NCBI RefSeq assembly: GCF_002291145.1 | Contig: NZ_NTGE01000120.1 | Coordinates: 79,905 to 143,904, forward strand | Reading direction: 5' to 3' | DNA: 64,000 nucleotides | DNA from: Streptomyces sp. SA15 | GTDB lineage: Bacteria > Actinomycetota > Actinomycetes > Streptomycetales > Streptomycetaceae | Shown: piece after piece, positions 43,639 through 52,452 of the stretch | Layout: each line of letters opens with the position of its first letter | Numbering within the stretch: position 1 is the first letter of the stretch | Made by a program: the position numbers and the translations under genes | Notes under the pieces: model-generated | Told to the model about the DNA's origin: nothing | The model's input: only the letters and a program-made list of their open reading frames with translations | The model's database searches: none

Positions 43639-44232
43639 CTACGGTCGCAGCGCCCGCAGCAGCAGATCGGCCAGGTGATCGGCGACCTCCTGGGGACTGA
43701 GGGGGCCGTCGGGCCGGTACCAGGTCGACAGGTGGTGGACGGAGCCGAAGTGGTAGTCCACCACCAGGTCGGCAGGGGTCGCTTTGGAGAAGACGCCGGC
43801 CTCCTGCCCCTCCTCGATCAGCGCCCGGAATCGCTCGTGGTACCGGCGCCGCTCGGCACGCACCTGCTTGTTCTTCTCCGGACTGAGGTGGTGCATCGAG
43901 CGCCAGAAGATCATCGCGTCGTCGAGCTTGTCGATCGTCGTGACGACGACGTCGGCCGCCGCGTCCCTCAGCCGCTTCTCGACCGGCTCGTCGGCGTCCG
44001 CGAAGGCGTCCAGTCTCTCTTGCTGGACGCGCAGCACGCGCGCGTACACCTCGTGCAGGAGGTCGTCCTTGGAGCCGAAGTAGTGGTACAGCGCCCCCTT
44101 GGTGACGCCGGCCGCCTCGACGATCTCCTGCACCGAGGTGCGGTCGTAGCCCTGCTCGGCGAAGAGCCGGGTGGCGGCGGCCAGCAGCCGCTGCGGCACG
44201 GGAGTCCCGTCACCTTCCGTCGTCCTGGGCAC
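43639..44232 (-). CDS. TetR-family regulator
   Basis: A 197-residue regulator. The helix-turn-helix is in RLLAAATRLFAEQGYDRTSV and EAAGVTKGALYHYFGSKDDL. The ligand domain (about 70-197) has helices with DAMIFWRSMHHLSPEKNK and VVDYHFGSVHHLSTWYRP, resembling actinobacterial fatty-acid regulators. GTG 44232 is chosen with AGG-rich upstream sequence. It is the third gene of the SDR-ligase-TetR operon and probably binds operator family A upstream of that operon. Confidence 0.85.
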   Translation of the reverse strand: MPRTTEGDGTPVPQRLLAAATRLFAEQGYDRTSVQEIVEAAGVTKGALYHYFGSKDDLLHEVYARVLRVQQERLDAFADADEPVEKRLRDAAADVVVTTIDKLDDAMIFWRSMHHLSPEKNKQVRAERRRYHERFRALIEEGQEAGVFSKATPADLVVDYHFGSVHHLSTWYRPDGPLSPQEVADHLADLLLRALRP

Positions 44233-44278
44233 TGCCGCCACCTGCCTTCCGAGTCTTTCTTCTGTTGCTTTTCTGTTG

Positions 44279-45958
44279 CTACTTCTGTTGGCGCTTGTGG
44301 TCATGCGTGCGGGAACGCAGTTCCCGACGGAGGATCTTCCCACTCGCCGTCTTCGGCAGGTCGGGCAGGATCTCCACCTGACGCGGGTATTTGTAGGCGG
44401 CCAGTCTCTCCTTGCAGTACACGGCGAGGCTATCGGGGTCCGTCTCGGCCCCCGGACGCAGGCTGATGTAGGCCTTGACGGTCTCTCCGCGGTACCCGTC
44501 GGGCACGCCGACGACGGCCGCCTCGCGCACCGCCGGGTGCGTGTACAGCACGTCCTCGACCTCGCGCGGCCACACCTTGAAGCCGGAGGCGTTGATCATG
44601 TCCTTCTTGCGGTCGACGACGTACAGCCAGCCCTGGGGGTCCATGAACCCGATGTCGCCGGTGCGCAGCTCCCCGTCGGGGAAGGTCTCGGCGGTGGCCT
44701 CCGGGCGCCGCCAGTAGCCGGGGACGACCTGCGGCCCCCGTACGACGATCTCCCCCTGTTCGCCGAAGGGCACCTCCTGCCCCCGGTCGTCGACGATCCG
44801 GACGACCGTGTCGGGGCCGGGCACGCCCACCGCCAGCGTCCCGGAGGCCGGATCGACGGGTGCCTCCAGACCGGGTGGCACGGAGGCGCAGGGGGCGGTG
44901 CACTCCGTCAGCCCGTAGCCGTTGCGGATGTACGGCCCGAAACCGGCCCGGAACTTCTCCACCAGGGCGGGCGGGAGCGGTGCGCCGCCCGAGGAGATGT
45001 TGACGAAGGACGAGAAGTGGTCCGGCGTGACGGACGGGTGGGCGGCCAGCGCCATGAAGGCCGTCGACGGGCCGACCGTGTAATGGGGCCGGTGCTCGGC
45101 GAACGCGTCCAGCACGACGCCCGCCTCGAAGCGGTACGCCAGGACGAGCGTGCCCGCGCTGTTCAGGCAGGCGCCGAGTTGGCAGACCATCCCGGTGATG
45201 TGGAACAGCGGCGCCATCGCGAAGTAGACGGGCGTCCCGGGCAGGGCCAGTCCGGTCCGCTGCCGCTCCGCGTTGTGCATGATGTTGCCGTGCGTGTTGG
45301 TGGCGCCCTTGGGGGTGCCGCTGGTGCCGGAGGTGTAGCTGATCAGCGCGATGTCGGCCGGGCCGGCGTCACGCCCCTCGGGCGCCTTGTGGCCGGCGCG
45401 GGCCACGGCCGTCAGGTCGTCGGCGTCCTCGGCCTGCGGGAGCCGCTCGAAGGTCAGCACGCGCGTGTCGCCTCGGGTCTGGAAATCCAGCTCGCACCCG
45501 GTGAGCACGATCCGCACCGGCGAGTCGGCGGCCGTGTCGCGCAGATACGACTCCCAGGCGCGGTCGGAGCAGATCAGCGCGGCAACCTCGCCGTCCCGCA
45601 GGACGTGGCCGACCTCCCCCGACTTGTACATCGGATTGACGGGCACGACGGTCGCCCCCGCCTTCCAGGCGCCGAGCACGGCGAGCACGAAGTGCGGGGA
45701 GTTCTGCAGCAGGACCGCCACCCGGTCGCCGCGCTCCAGACCACGGGCGGCGAGGTGACCGGCGACGGAATCGCTCAGCTCGTCGACCTCGCGGTAGGTC
45801 AGGCGGCCGTCGAAGTAGGCGAGGAAGGTGCGGTCCGGGGTCTCGTCGACGGCCCGGCGCAGGGCGTGCACGAGGGAGTCGGCGGGGTCGATCGGGGCGC
45901 GCTGGGCGTCGCCCAGCAGGGCCAGCCAGGGCTTGGCCGCGTACCGGGAGTCGGTCAC
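44279..45958 (-). CDS. AMP-dependent acyl-CoA synthetase
   Basis: A 559-residue ligase of the ANL superfamily. The adenylate loop is SYTSGTSGTPKGATNTHGN, followed by YFAMAPLFHITGM, GYGLTECTAPCAS, RTGDIGFMD and the catalytic Lys in LPKTASGKILRREL. It activates a carboxylic acid as acyl-CoA. GTG 45958 overlaps the SDR stop. It is one cistron of the family-A operon. Confidence 0.92.
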   Translation of the reverse strand: MTDSRYAAKPWLALLGDAQRAPIDPADSLVHALRRAVDETPDRTFLAYFDGRLTYREVDELSDSVAGHLAARGLERGDRVAVLLQNSPHFVLAVLGAWKAGATVVPVNPMYKSGEVGHVLRDGEVAALICSDRAWESYLRDTAADSPVRIVLTGCELDFQTRGDTRVLTFERLPQAEDADDLTAVARAGHKAPEGRDAGPADIALISYTSGTSGTPKGATNTHGNIMHNAERQRTGLALPGTPVYFAMAPLFHITGMVCQLGACLNSAGTLVLAYRFEAGVVLDAFAEHRPHYTVGPSTAFMALAAHPSVTPDHFSSFVNISSGGAPLPPALVEKFRAGFGPYIRNGYGLTECTAPCASVPPGLEAPVDPASGTLAVGVPGPDTVVRIVDDRGQEVPFGEQGEIVVRGPQVVPGYWRRPEATAETFPDGELRTGDIGFMDPQGWLYVVDRKKDMINASGFKVWPREVEDVLYTHPAVREAAVVGVPDGYRGETVKAYISLRPGAETDPDSLAVYCKERLAAYKYPRQVEILPDLPKTASGKILRRELRSRTHDHKRQQK

Positions 45959-46728
45959 CGGGTCGTCTCCCACTTCTGCTGGATGTGGTTCATGCCCGCC
46001 AGCCAGCGGTCGGGGTCGGTGGCCCTGGCCTGATAGAACCCGGCGACCTCGGGGTGCGGCAGGACCAGGAAGCGGTCCTCCTCGATGCCCTTGAAGAGGG
46101 CGTCCGCCACGTCGTCCGGCTCGATCGCGGTCGGCTGGAGCACCAGGTCGCCCGCGCTGCCGGTGGCCGCGAGCATGTCGGTGCGCACGCCCTGCGGACA
46201 GATCGCGTGCACCTTCAGACCGCGGTGCCGGTACGTCAGCGACAGCCACTCGGCGAAGGCGTAGGCGCCGTGCTTGGTGACGGCGTAGGGTGCCGCGCCG
46301 ATCATGGTGAGCAGTCCGGCGGCCGACACGGTGGACACGAAGCGACCGCTGCCGCGCTCCAGCCAGTCCGGAAGCAGTTCGTGGGCCGCGCGGACGTGCG
46401 CCATGACGTTGACGTCCCAGGAGGCCGCCCAGACCTTCTCGTCGAGCGGCGCGGCGGCGTCCCCGCCCTCGAAGGCGACACCGGCGTTGGCGCAGTAGAC
46501 ATCGACGGTGCCGCCGAGCGCCTCGCGGGCCTCGCCGACGATCGCGGCGGCGTCGCCGGGGACGGCGATGCCGCCGATCTCCCCGGCGACTGCTTGCGCC
46601 CGCCCGGCATCGAGGTCGTTGACGACGACCCGAGCACCTTCGCCGGCGAAGCGACAGGCCAGTGCGGCTCCGATGCCACCCCCGGCCCCCGTGACGACCA
46701 CACCAGCGCCCTGAACGGCTTCCACCAT
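45955..46728 (-). CDS. Short-chain dehydrogenase/reductase
   Basis: A 257-residue SDR. Cofactor loop VVTGAGGGIGAALA, active-site SAAGLLTMIGAAPYAVTKHG, and DVYCANAGVAF. It probably oxidises a hydroxyacyl-CoA or an alcohol, given its neighbours. AAAGGAG precedes ATG 46728. First gene of an operon with the ligase and TetR; operator family A lies about 30 bp upstream. Confidence 0.9.
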   Translation of the reverse strand: MVEAVQGAGVVVTGAGGGIGAALACRFAGEGARVVVNDLDAGRAQAVAGEIGGIAVPGDAAAIVGEAREALGGTVDVYCANAGVAFEGGDAAAPLDEKVWAASWDVNVMAHVRAAHELLPDWLERGSGRFVSTVSAAGLLTMIGAAPYAVTKHGAYAFAEWLSLTYRHRGLKVHAICPQGVRTDMLAATGSAGDLVLQPTAIEPDDVADALFKGIEEDRFLVLPHPEVAGFYQARATDPDRWLAGMNHIQQKWETTR

Positions 46729-46759
46729 CGGTCTCCTTTGACTGCGGCTCTGCGGTGCC

Positions 46760-46777
46760 AGACTAACCGGTCGGTAT
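46760..46777. promoter_or_regulatory. TetR-type operator, family A, copy 2
   Basis: The minus strand reads ATACCGACCGGTTAGTCT, matching copy 1 over the ATACCGACCGGT half. It is 32 bp before the SDR start. Confidence 0.6.
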
Positions 46778-46842
46778 GTAGCAACGGAAGGGTGAACGCC
46801 GTAGGGGTGCGGGGCTGTGCGGGAGCGCATACCGTTCCCGCG

Positions 46843-47175
46843 GAGGTCACACATGCGGGCAAGCGGTTCGTGGTCCTGGACCGGCCGAATCCGGTGACCG
46901 GGCGGGCGGCCCTGGGACCGGTGCTCCACAAGGAGTTCGCGACCTTCGTCGGGCGGCAGCCGATCTCGCAGGCCCACGGGATGACCGTCGCGGAGCTGGG
47001 GCGGCTGTTCAGATTCACTCGGCGCCCGGACAACTGGATCGACAAGCTCACCGGGTCCGCGCGGAGGCGCACGATGATCGACGCGAGAGCGGACACCGAC
47101 GAGGTGGTGGCGGGCTGGGGCGAGGAGCTCCCGGCGTTCCGGCGCATGCGCGGGGAGTACCTCGTGTACCGATGA
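46843..47175 (+). pseudogene. Internally deleted DUF1343 (NamZ-like) gene fragment
   Basis: The frame ending at 47175 joins two parts of a DUF1343 protein. EVTHAGKRFVVLDRPNPVTG and FVGRQPISQAHGMTVAELGR belong to its middle. RPDNWIDKLTGSARRRTMID and FRRMRGEYLVYR belong to its C-terminal end, here reached within a few residues. The N-terminal 150 residues and the segment between are absent. Family members are exo-muramidases. This is a relic rather than a gene. Confidence 0.65.
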
Positions 47176-47225
47176 AGGTCGTGGTGGCGGCGGGCAGCGT
47201 TCGCTGACCCGCCGCCACGCGTGTC

Positions 47226-50024
47226 TCACCGGTGCGAGGTGAACTCCACGACCTGCTGGAACGTCGGGCGGTTCTGCCAGCTGATGTGGCCGTGCTTGAT
47301 GCCGCCGAGCGTCCGCTGGAAGATCGAGTCGGCGCACCACTGGTCGCCCGCCGAGCACAGGGCGTCACCGGGGTAGACCTGGGCCGCGGTCTTGCCGGCC
47401 GCCTCCTTCAGGGTGCTGATCAGGATGTCCCGGCAGGCGCTGAGGCTGCCGCCGCCGCAGTACTTCCGCGCGAGCGGCCCCTGTACCGACTCACCGAGCA
47501 CCGCCCGGATGTCCTTGTCGACATAGCTCCACCAGCCGTACTGGAAGGAGCTTCCGGCGTGCGAGCCGGTCGGGCCGTGCGCGGCCGACGGGGACTCGTC
47601 GACCGGCAGGTTGCTGGTCATGGCCGTGTACAGGTCGCTGCCCAGGCCCGGTTGGAACTCGGCCTTGACCAGCAGCGGCCACCACGCGTCCAGGATGCGG
47701 ATGGCGTCGGCGTCGGCGTACGTCTTCGAACCGGCCGAGGTCTCCGTGCGCTTGGCGCCCGCCGACAGCCACGTCTGCAGCTTGCTCACCGCCGCCGCGG
47801 CCGTCGAGTCCGTGACCGGGGAGCTGCCCACGACCTTCAGCAGATCCGGCAGCACGCCCTCGGCCCGCAGGTCGGCGAGCCCCGCGTCGGCCATGGCCTT
47901 CACCAGCAAGGCACGGGTGACCCCGCCCGCGGCGACCAGCTTCTTCACCCGGTCCTCGAGGAGATTGCCGCGGTGGACCGAGCCGTTGCCCCAGGGAGCG
48001 GTGGTGTAGTCCTTGGCCTGCTTGTTGTTCCAGGAGATGTAGTAGTCCTGGTCCATGGAGTTGGGGTGGGCCGAGGGCGGGGTGTAGTCCGCCGTGTTCG
48101 TGGCCGGGGTCCAGTTCCGCCACTCGTACGCCGGCCGCGCCCACACCGGGAACTCGGCGTCGACGCCGCTCGCCCGCACCGGGTTGTCGCCGCTGTTGTA
48201 GTACGCGGTGTGCTCGGAGTCGGCGTAGAACCAGTTGAAGGTGTAGTTGATGTGCTGCACCGCCTTCTGGAAGCTCTCCGGGCCCTTCACGTAGTCCGGG
48301 TCGTTCAGCATCTGGAAGCCGATGATCGAGTCGGCCTCGTGCATGAAGGAGGAGCGCAGGGTGGTGTAGGCGACCTTCTTGCCGCCGACCGTCGCGCGGT
48401 ACTCGACGGGGCCGTACTTGGTGCGCCACACCCGCATCGTGTAGGAGCCGGCCGCGGTGTCGTCCGCGGTGGTCGGCTTCCAGGCGTTCTTCTGCTCGAC
48501 CTTCTCCATGGGCGTGCAGGTGCCGCGGTACAGGTAGTGGTAGTCGTCCTGGCACAGTTCGACGGCGTAGGTGTCGATGATGTCCTGGCCGGAGGTCGTG
48601 GCGCTCCACGAGTAGTCCTGGCCGCGGCCGAGTTCGACGTACATGCTCAGGCCCGCGAAGGAGGCGCCGCGGGCGCTGATGCCGGGGCCCTGGATCTCCT
48701 GGAGCAGGAGCAACTGGGGCGCGAAGTAGCCGGTCTGCGGGCCGAAGACGGCGACCGGGTGGCCGCTGGCGGTGTGCTCGCCGCTCACCACGAGGGCGTT
48801 GGACATGCCGCGCTTGGCGGAGGTCATGGCCGTCTTGGCAGCCGTGGTGGACGCGCTGTTCGCACTTGAGGTGGCCGCACTGCCGGTACGGTCGTGGACC
48901 AACGGCTCCTCCTCCACCGAGCCGGCGTCGGGCAGTGCCGCGCCCTGCGGGTCGTCGGGCTTCGAGGCGTACGGGAAGCTCTTGTCGTGGACGGTGACGA
49001 CCGCCTCGGGGTCGTTGCGCTCGCGGAAGGACTCCCAGACCTTGGTGCCCTCTTCAACGCCGTACTTCTCCTGTGCGGCGAGCAGCGAGAGCGCGTTGTT
49101 GACCTCACCGCCGCCCCCGGAGCCGAAGAGCGCGCCGATGACGGAGCCCAGCGCGACCAGGTCGGTGATCTTGAAGTGCTCGATGGTGCCGGCGTTGGTG
49201 ATCGAGTCCTTGTGGCCGGTGAGGACGTACTCGCCGGGGAAGTAACGGCCGCTGTCGGAGGTGTCGATGTAGGCGTTGATGCCGTCGAGGTAGGCCTTGG
49301 CGTCGGCGAGGGCCTGCTGGCCGCGCTCCCCGTTCGTGGCGACGGCATTGTCGATCTGGGCCTGGAGATCGGCCTCGGTGTACGGAGCGTGGCGCCAGAA
49401 CTGCTGCTCCAGGCCCTGGTTGGACGGGTCGCCGCCCGCGAAGGAGGTCAGCTGACCGCGTCCCACGTGGCGGAAGACGTCCATCAGCCACAGCCGGTCC
49501 TCAGCTGCCGCATACCCGGCACCGAACTCCGTGCCGTATCTGGTGGTACCGGTGATGTGCGGCACACCCGTCTTCTTGTCGCGGACGATCGTCACGTCGC
49601 CGCGACCGGCGGGCTTGACCGTGGAGGCGACTTGATCGGCGGGGACCCCGAAAGACGCGTCGTTGAAGAAGGTGTTGACCGTGGAGTTGGTCAGTGTGGG
49701 GTATCCCTTGGCCAGGTTGGCGTAGGGCCCGAGCTGGTCCTCCGCGTGGGCGGGCTGGCTGCCGAAGGCCTGGTTGAGGAGGATCTGGGCGAGGGTGGCG
49801 TTGCCGTTCTGGCCGGGCGGCAGGATGTCGGAACACTGGCCGCCGCAGTAGTCGTTCGCCGCCGCCGTCGCCGTGGGCGCCGCCTCCTCGGCTGCCGCCG
49901 CCCGGGTGAGCGGGGACAAAAGTCCGGCAATGAGGACGCATACGGATGCGGTCTTCAGGAACCCGGGGATTGCGCCGGGAGTTCTCAGTCTGTCGAGCGC
50001 GGTGCGTGGGATGCGCCGTGGCAT
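47226..50024 (-). CDS. Penicillin acylase family N-terminal-nucleophile hydrolase
   Basis: A 932-residue secreted enzyme. A signal peptide ends near RAAAAEEA. The N-terminal alpha-chain region has TGTTRYGTEFGAGYAAAEDR and LTSFAGGDPSNQG. The likely nucleophile is Ser408 in KRGMSNALVVSGEHTASG, which would become the N-terminus of the beta chain after self-cleavage; the residue before it is Met, not the commoner Gly. Downstream SWSATTSGQDIIDTYAVELC and NWFYADSEHTAYYNSGD are typical beta-chain motifs. It hydrolyses amide bonds of acylated compounds (lactams, lipopeptides or acyl-homoserine lactones). TAGGAG precedes ATG 50024. Confidence 0.9.
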   Translation of the reverse strand: MPRRIPRTALDRLRTPGAIPGFLKTASVCVLIAGLLSPLTRAAAAEEAAPTATAAANDYCGGQCSDILPPGQNGNATLAQILLNQAFGSQPAHAEDQLGPYANLAKGYPTLTNSTVNTFFNDASFGVPADQVASTVKPAGRGDVTIVRDKKTGVPHITGTTRYGTEFGAGYAAAEDRLWLMDVFRHVGRGQLTSFAGGDPSNQGLEQQFWRHAPYTEADLQAQIDNAVATNGERGQQALADAKAYLDGINAYIDTSDSGRYFPGEYVLTGHKDSITNAGTIEHFKITDLVALGSVIGALFGSGGGGEVNNALSLLAAQEKYGVEEGTKVWESFRERNDPEAVVTVHDKSFPYASKPDDPQGAALPDAGSVEEEPLVHDRTGSAATSSANSASTTAAKTAMTSAKRGMSNALVVSGEHTASGHPVAVFGPQTGYFAPQLLLLQEIQGPGISARGASFAGLSMYVELGRGQDYSWSATTSGQDIIDTYAVELCQDDYHYLYRGTCTPMEKVEQKNAWKPTTADDTAAGSYTMRVWRTKYGPVEYRATVGGKKVAYTTLRSSFMHEADSIIGFQMLNDPDYVKGPESFQKAVQHINYTFNWFYADSEHTAYYNSGDNPVRASGVDAEFPVWARPAYEWRNWTPATNTADYTPPSAHPNSMDQDYYISWNNKQAKDYTTAPWGNGSVHRGNLLEDRVKKLVAAGGVTRALLVKAMADAGLADLRAEGVLPDLLKVVGSSPVTDSTAAAAVSKLQTWLSAGAKRTETSAGSKTYADADAIRILDAWWPLLVKAEFQPGLGSDLYTAMTSNLPVDESPSAAHGPTGSHAGSSFQYGWWSYVDKDIRAVLGESVQGPLARKYCGGGSLSACRDILISTLKEAAGKTAAQVYPGDALCSAGDQWCADSIFQRTLGGIKHGHISWQNRPTFQQVVEFTSHR

Positions 50025-50286
50025 GGCAGCTCCTACCGACGGGGATGTGCCGGACGTTACCGCCGGTATCCCCGAGATTGAAGATGAACATGCGTCACTT
50101 TTTGAAGTCGGTGCCGGCTCGGCACCGCGTCGATGCGGCCGGCTCGGCCGGCTTATGGGGGCCATCGGAAATCGGATGGAGCCGAATCGCTTGTCGATAC
50201 GTCTATTCGGCAACGTCGCGCGAAGTCCGTACGACGACGCCGAAGTGACCGAAGTACAGGTGCAGGTGTGACGGAGGTGCAGGGCG

Positions 50287-50889
50287 ATGGCCGGTTTCCG
50301 GAGTCTGGCGAGACAGGTGCGCGATCCGCGGTGCGATCTGGCACTACGGCGTTATTCGCTGCGCAAGTGCCTGGAGCGGTTCGCTCCTTACGGGCACAGG
50401 GCGACCTGGGACCATTTGTGCTCCCGGGCCGGGTTCGGCCCGGAGGACCGCTCCCCCGACCCAGCGCGGCTCGTGGCCGCACTGGATGAGCTGGAGGAGG
50501 CGCGTTCGGTCTGGCTGGCCTATGAGGTCGAGTTCGCCGAGCGTCGCAAGAAGGAGAAGCACGACGGGTTGCGCAGGCCGGGCAGTGTGGACGACTGGCA
50601 CCGGCTGACCTGGGGCGGTTTCGGTGTCGCCTGGTGCGACGACCCCCGGGTCCATCCCCATGAGCCGCTGGCGGAGGTACTGCGCCGCCTGATCTCCGCG
50701 CTGGAGCGCGAACCGGGGTCGGTGTGCCCGGTGTGCCACGGGGAGCGGCTCGTCTGGAAGTACGAACTGGACCACGAACCCTCGACGGGTCCGGTCTGCA
50801 CGGACTGCGGAATTCTGGTACCGCGTCCCGTGCTCACACCCGAGGCGCTGGCGGACGCCAGGCGCGGACGGTTGCTGGTGTCGGCCTAG
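50287..50889 (+). CDS. Hypothetical zinc-ribbon protein
   Basis: A 200-residue protein not recognised. A basic N-terminus (MAGFRSLARQVRDPRCDLALR) precedes a helical middle. The C-terminal half holds two Cys pairs, SVCPVCHGERLVW and GPVCTDCGIL, 24 residues apart, a probable zinc ribbon. It may bind nucleic acid. GGAGGTG precedes ATG 50287. It is divergent from the acylase gene. Confidence 0.65.
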   Translation: MAGFRSLARQVRDPRCDLALRRYSLRKCLERFAPYGHRATWDHLCSRAGFGPEDRSPDPARLVAALDELEEARSVWLAYEVEFAERRKKEKHDGLRRPGSVDDWHRLTWGGFGVAWCDDPRVHPHEPLAEVLRRLISALEREPGSVCPVCHGERLVWKYELDHEPSTGPVCTDCGILVPRPVLTPEALADARRGRLLVSA

Positions 50890-50938
50890 GAACGGCGAAC
50901 GGCGGGGGTGCGTCGGGGATGCCGCACCCCCTATATGA

Positions 50939-51027
50939 CCGCGGGCCGTTGCCTCTTCCCGGCGTTTCATCTCGGCGTTTCATCTCGGCGTTTCTTCTCG
51001 GCGTTTCTTCTCGGCCGCGGGCCGTTG
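50939..51027. repeat. 13-bp tandem array flanked by 13-bp direct repeats
   Basis: Four units of CGGCGTTTCATCT or CGGCGTTTCTTCT run from 50960 to 51011. They are bounded by identical CCGCGGGCCGTTG copies at 50939-50951 and 51015-51027. Confidence 0.88.
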
Positions 51028-51053
51028 TCAGTGGTGGCTGGCACCATCGAGGC

Positions 51054-51830
51054 ATGGTGCGGGTGCAGGTGTGTCTCAACGGGCCCCGGGGGGCCGCCGA
51101 CGGTGCCGGGGTGCCGCTCACGCCGCAGGCGATGGCCGACTCCGCGGCGGAGGCCGTCGCGGCGGGGGCCACGGACATCCACGTCCACCCCAAAACACCT
51201 TGCGGGCAGGACACCTTGTCGCCGCGCGTGGTCGCGGCGACGGTCGAGGCGATACGCGCGCGGGTGTCGGTGCCGGTCGGCGTGACCACGGGTGCCTGGG
51301 CGGAGCCTGACCTCGATCCGGCGGCACGGGTGGAGCGTTTACGGGGCTGGACCGTGCTCCCCGACCACGCCTCGGTCAACTGGCACGAGCCGGGCGCCGA
51401 GGAGGTGGCCGCCGCCCTGATCGACCTCGGGGTGGGCGTGGAGGCGGGCATCTGGTCCGGGACGGACGGGGCGGCACGGTTCGCCGACTCGCCGCTGGGC
51501 CCGAAGGTGCTGCGCGTGCTCGCGGAGGTCACGGACCCCGCACCGGACACGGCCGAGGACACCGCGCGCGCCCTTCTGGCCGACCTGGGTTCCGCACTCC
51601 CCCACTCTCGACTTCGCTCGAGCGGGAGGTACCCCCATCGCCCGGTCCTGCTGCACGGCGAGGACGGCGGCGCATGGCCGGTGCTGCGGTTGGCCGGGCG
51701 CCTCGGCCTCGCGACCCGAATAGGCCTGGAGGACACGCTGGTCCTGCCGGACGGGGAACGGGCCGTGTCCAACGCTCAGTTGGTGGCGGAGGGGCTGAAC
51801 CAGTACGGGTGGGCCCAGCGGTCGTCATAG
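51054..51830 (+). CDS. BKACE-family 3-keto-5-aminohexanoate cleavage protein with in-frame insertion
   Basis: A 258-residue TIM-barrel enzyme. The zinc-binding His pair is in GATDIHVHPK; VPVGVTTGAW, the NWHEPGAEEV strand and RIGLEDTLVLPDGERA match beta-keto acid cleavage enzymes that combine beta-keto acids with acetyl-CoA. It is slightly shorter than the usual 270-310 residues. Residues 182-195 (LPHSRLRSSGRYPH) are encoded by the same palindromic element that interrupts the YchJ-like gene. The specific keto acid is unknown. Confidence 0.82.
   Translation: MVRVQVCLNGPRGAADGAGVPLTPQAMADSAAEAVAAGATDIHVHPKTPCGQDTLSPRVVAATVEAIRARVSVPVGVTTGAWAEPDLDPAARVERLRGWTVLPDHASVNWHEPGAEEVAAALIDLGVGVEAGIWSGTDGAARFADSPLGPKVLRVLAEVTDPAPDTAEDTARALLADLGSALPHSRLRSSGRYPHRPVLLHGEDGGAWPVLRLAGRLGLATRIGLEDTLVLPDGERAVSNAQLVAEGLNQYGWAQRSS
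51597..51640 (+). repeat. Palindromic insertion element, copy 2 (inside BKACE gene)
   Basis: A 44-bp stretch starts CTCCCCCACTCTCG and ends ACCCCCATCG, closely matching 28985-29027. It is in the same orientation and codon phase relative to its host gene. Confidence 0.8.
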
Positions 51831-51848
51831 GGCACGGCGGCGGCCCGC

Positions 51849-52328
51849 CTACCGCCCCCTCTTCCGGTCTCCCCCTTGTTCCACCAGCAACCGCGACCCC
51901 GTCAGCCGTTCGCCGAACACATCGTCCGGGTTGGACAGGACACAGGTGTCCAGGGAGAGGCAGCCGCAGCCGATGCAGTCGGTCAAGTGGTCGCGGAGGC
52001 GGTTCAACTGCTTGATACGTTCGTCGAGTTCCGAGCGCCAGGCCTCGGAGAGCCGGGCCCAGTCCTCGTGCGTGGGGGTGCGTTCCTCGGGGAGTTCGGC
52101 GAGGGCCTCGCGGATCGTGGCCAGGGGGATGCCCACGCGTTGGGCGGCACGGACGAAGGCGACGCGGCGCAGGGTGTCCCGGCTGTAGCGGCGTTGGTTG
52201 CCCGAGGTACGGCGGCTGCTGATCAGGCCCTTGGACTCGTAGAAGTGCAGGGCGGAGACGGCGGCACCACTGCGGGCGGCGAGCTGGCCGACCGTGAGCT
52301 CATGGATCTTCTCGTGGATCTGGGGCAC
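51849..52328 (-). CDS. soxR: Redox-sensitive MerR-family activator SoxR
   Basis: A 159-residue MerR-type regulator. The winged helix-turn-helix is LTVGQLAARSGAAVSALHFY with ISSRRTSGNQRRYSRDTL. The [2Fe-2S] ligands are CIGCGCLSLDTC (C-x2-C-x-C-x5-C). In Streptomyces SoxR answers redox-active pigments and quinones rather than superoxide. No typical SoxR box was seen in the adjoining intergenic DNA, so targets lie elsewhere. Confidence 0.94.
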   Translation of the reverse strand: MPQIHEKIHELTVGQLAARSGAAVSALHFYESKGLISSRRTSGNQRRYSRDTLRRVAFVRAAQRVGIPLATIREALAELPEERTPTHEDWARLSEAWRSELDERIKQLNRLRDHLTDCIGCGCLSLDTCVLSNPDDVFGERLTGSRLLVEQGGDRKRGR

Positions 52329-52392
52329 CCCTCAGAGCCTACCCATCGCCGCACGCCCCGGTCCGTTGACATGGGCCCCGTAGCCGACCATG

Positions 52393-52408
52393 CTAAGCAG
52401 TTGCTTAG
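52393..52408. promoter_or_regulatory. TetR-type operator, family B, copy 1
   Basis: CTAAGCAGTTGCTTAG is a palindrome with a two-base centre. It lies 44 bp before the maoC-like gene. A close match stands in front of the nearby TetR gene (53644-53659). Confidence 0.7.
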
Positions 52409-52452
52409 ACATGATGTGACACGACGAGTGTGCGACACGGAAGGCCAGCGAC

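Noticed and set aside
50960..51011. CRISPR-like array
   Set aside because: Units are 13 bp in direct contact with no spacers; this is a simple tandem repeat.
52329..52452. SoxR-regulated promoter next to soxR
   Set aside because: No typical SoxR palindrome was seen; the palindrome present matches the nearby TetR operator family instead.
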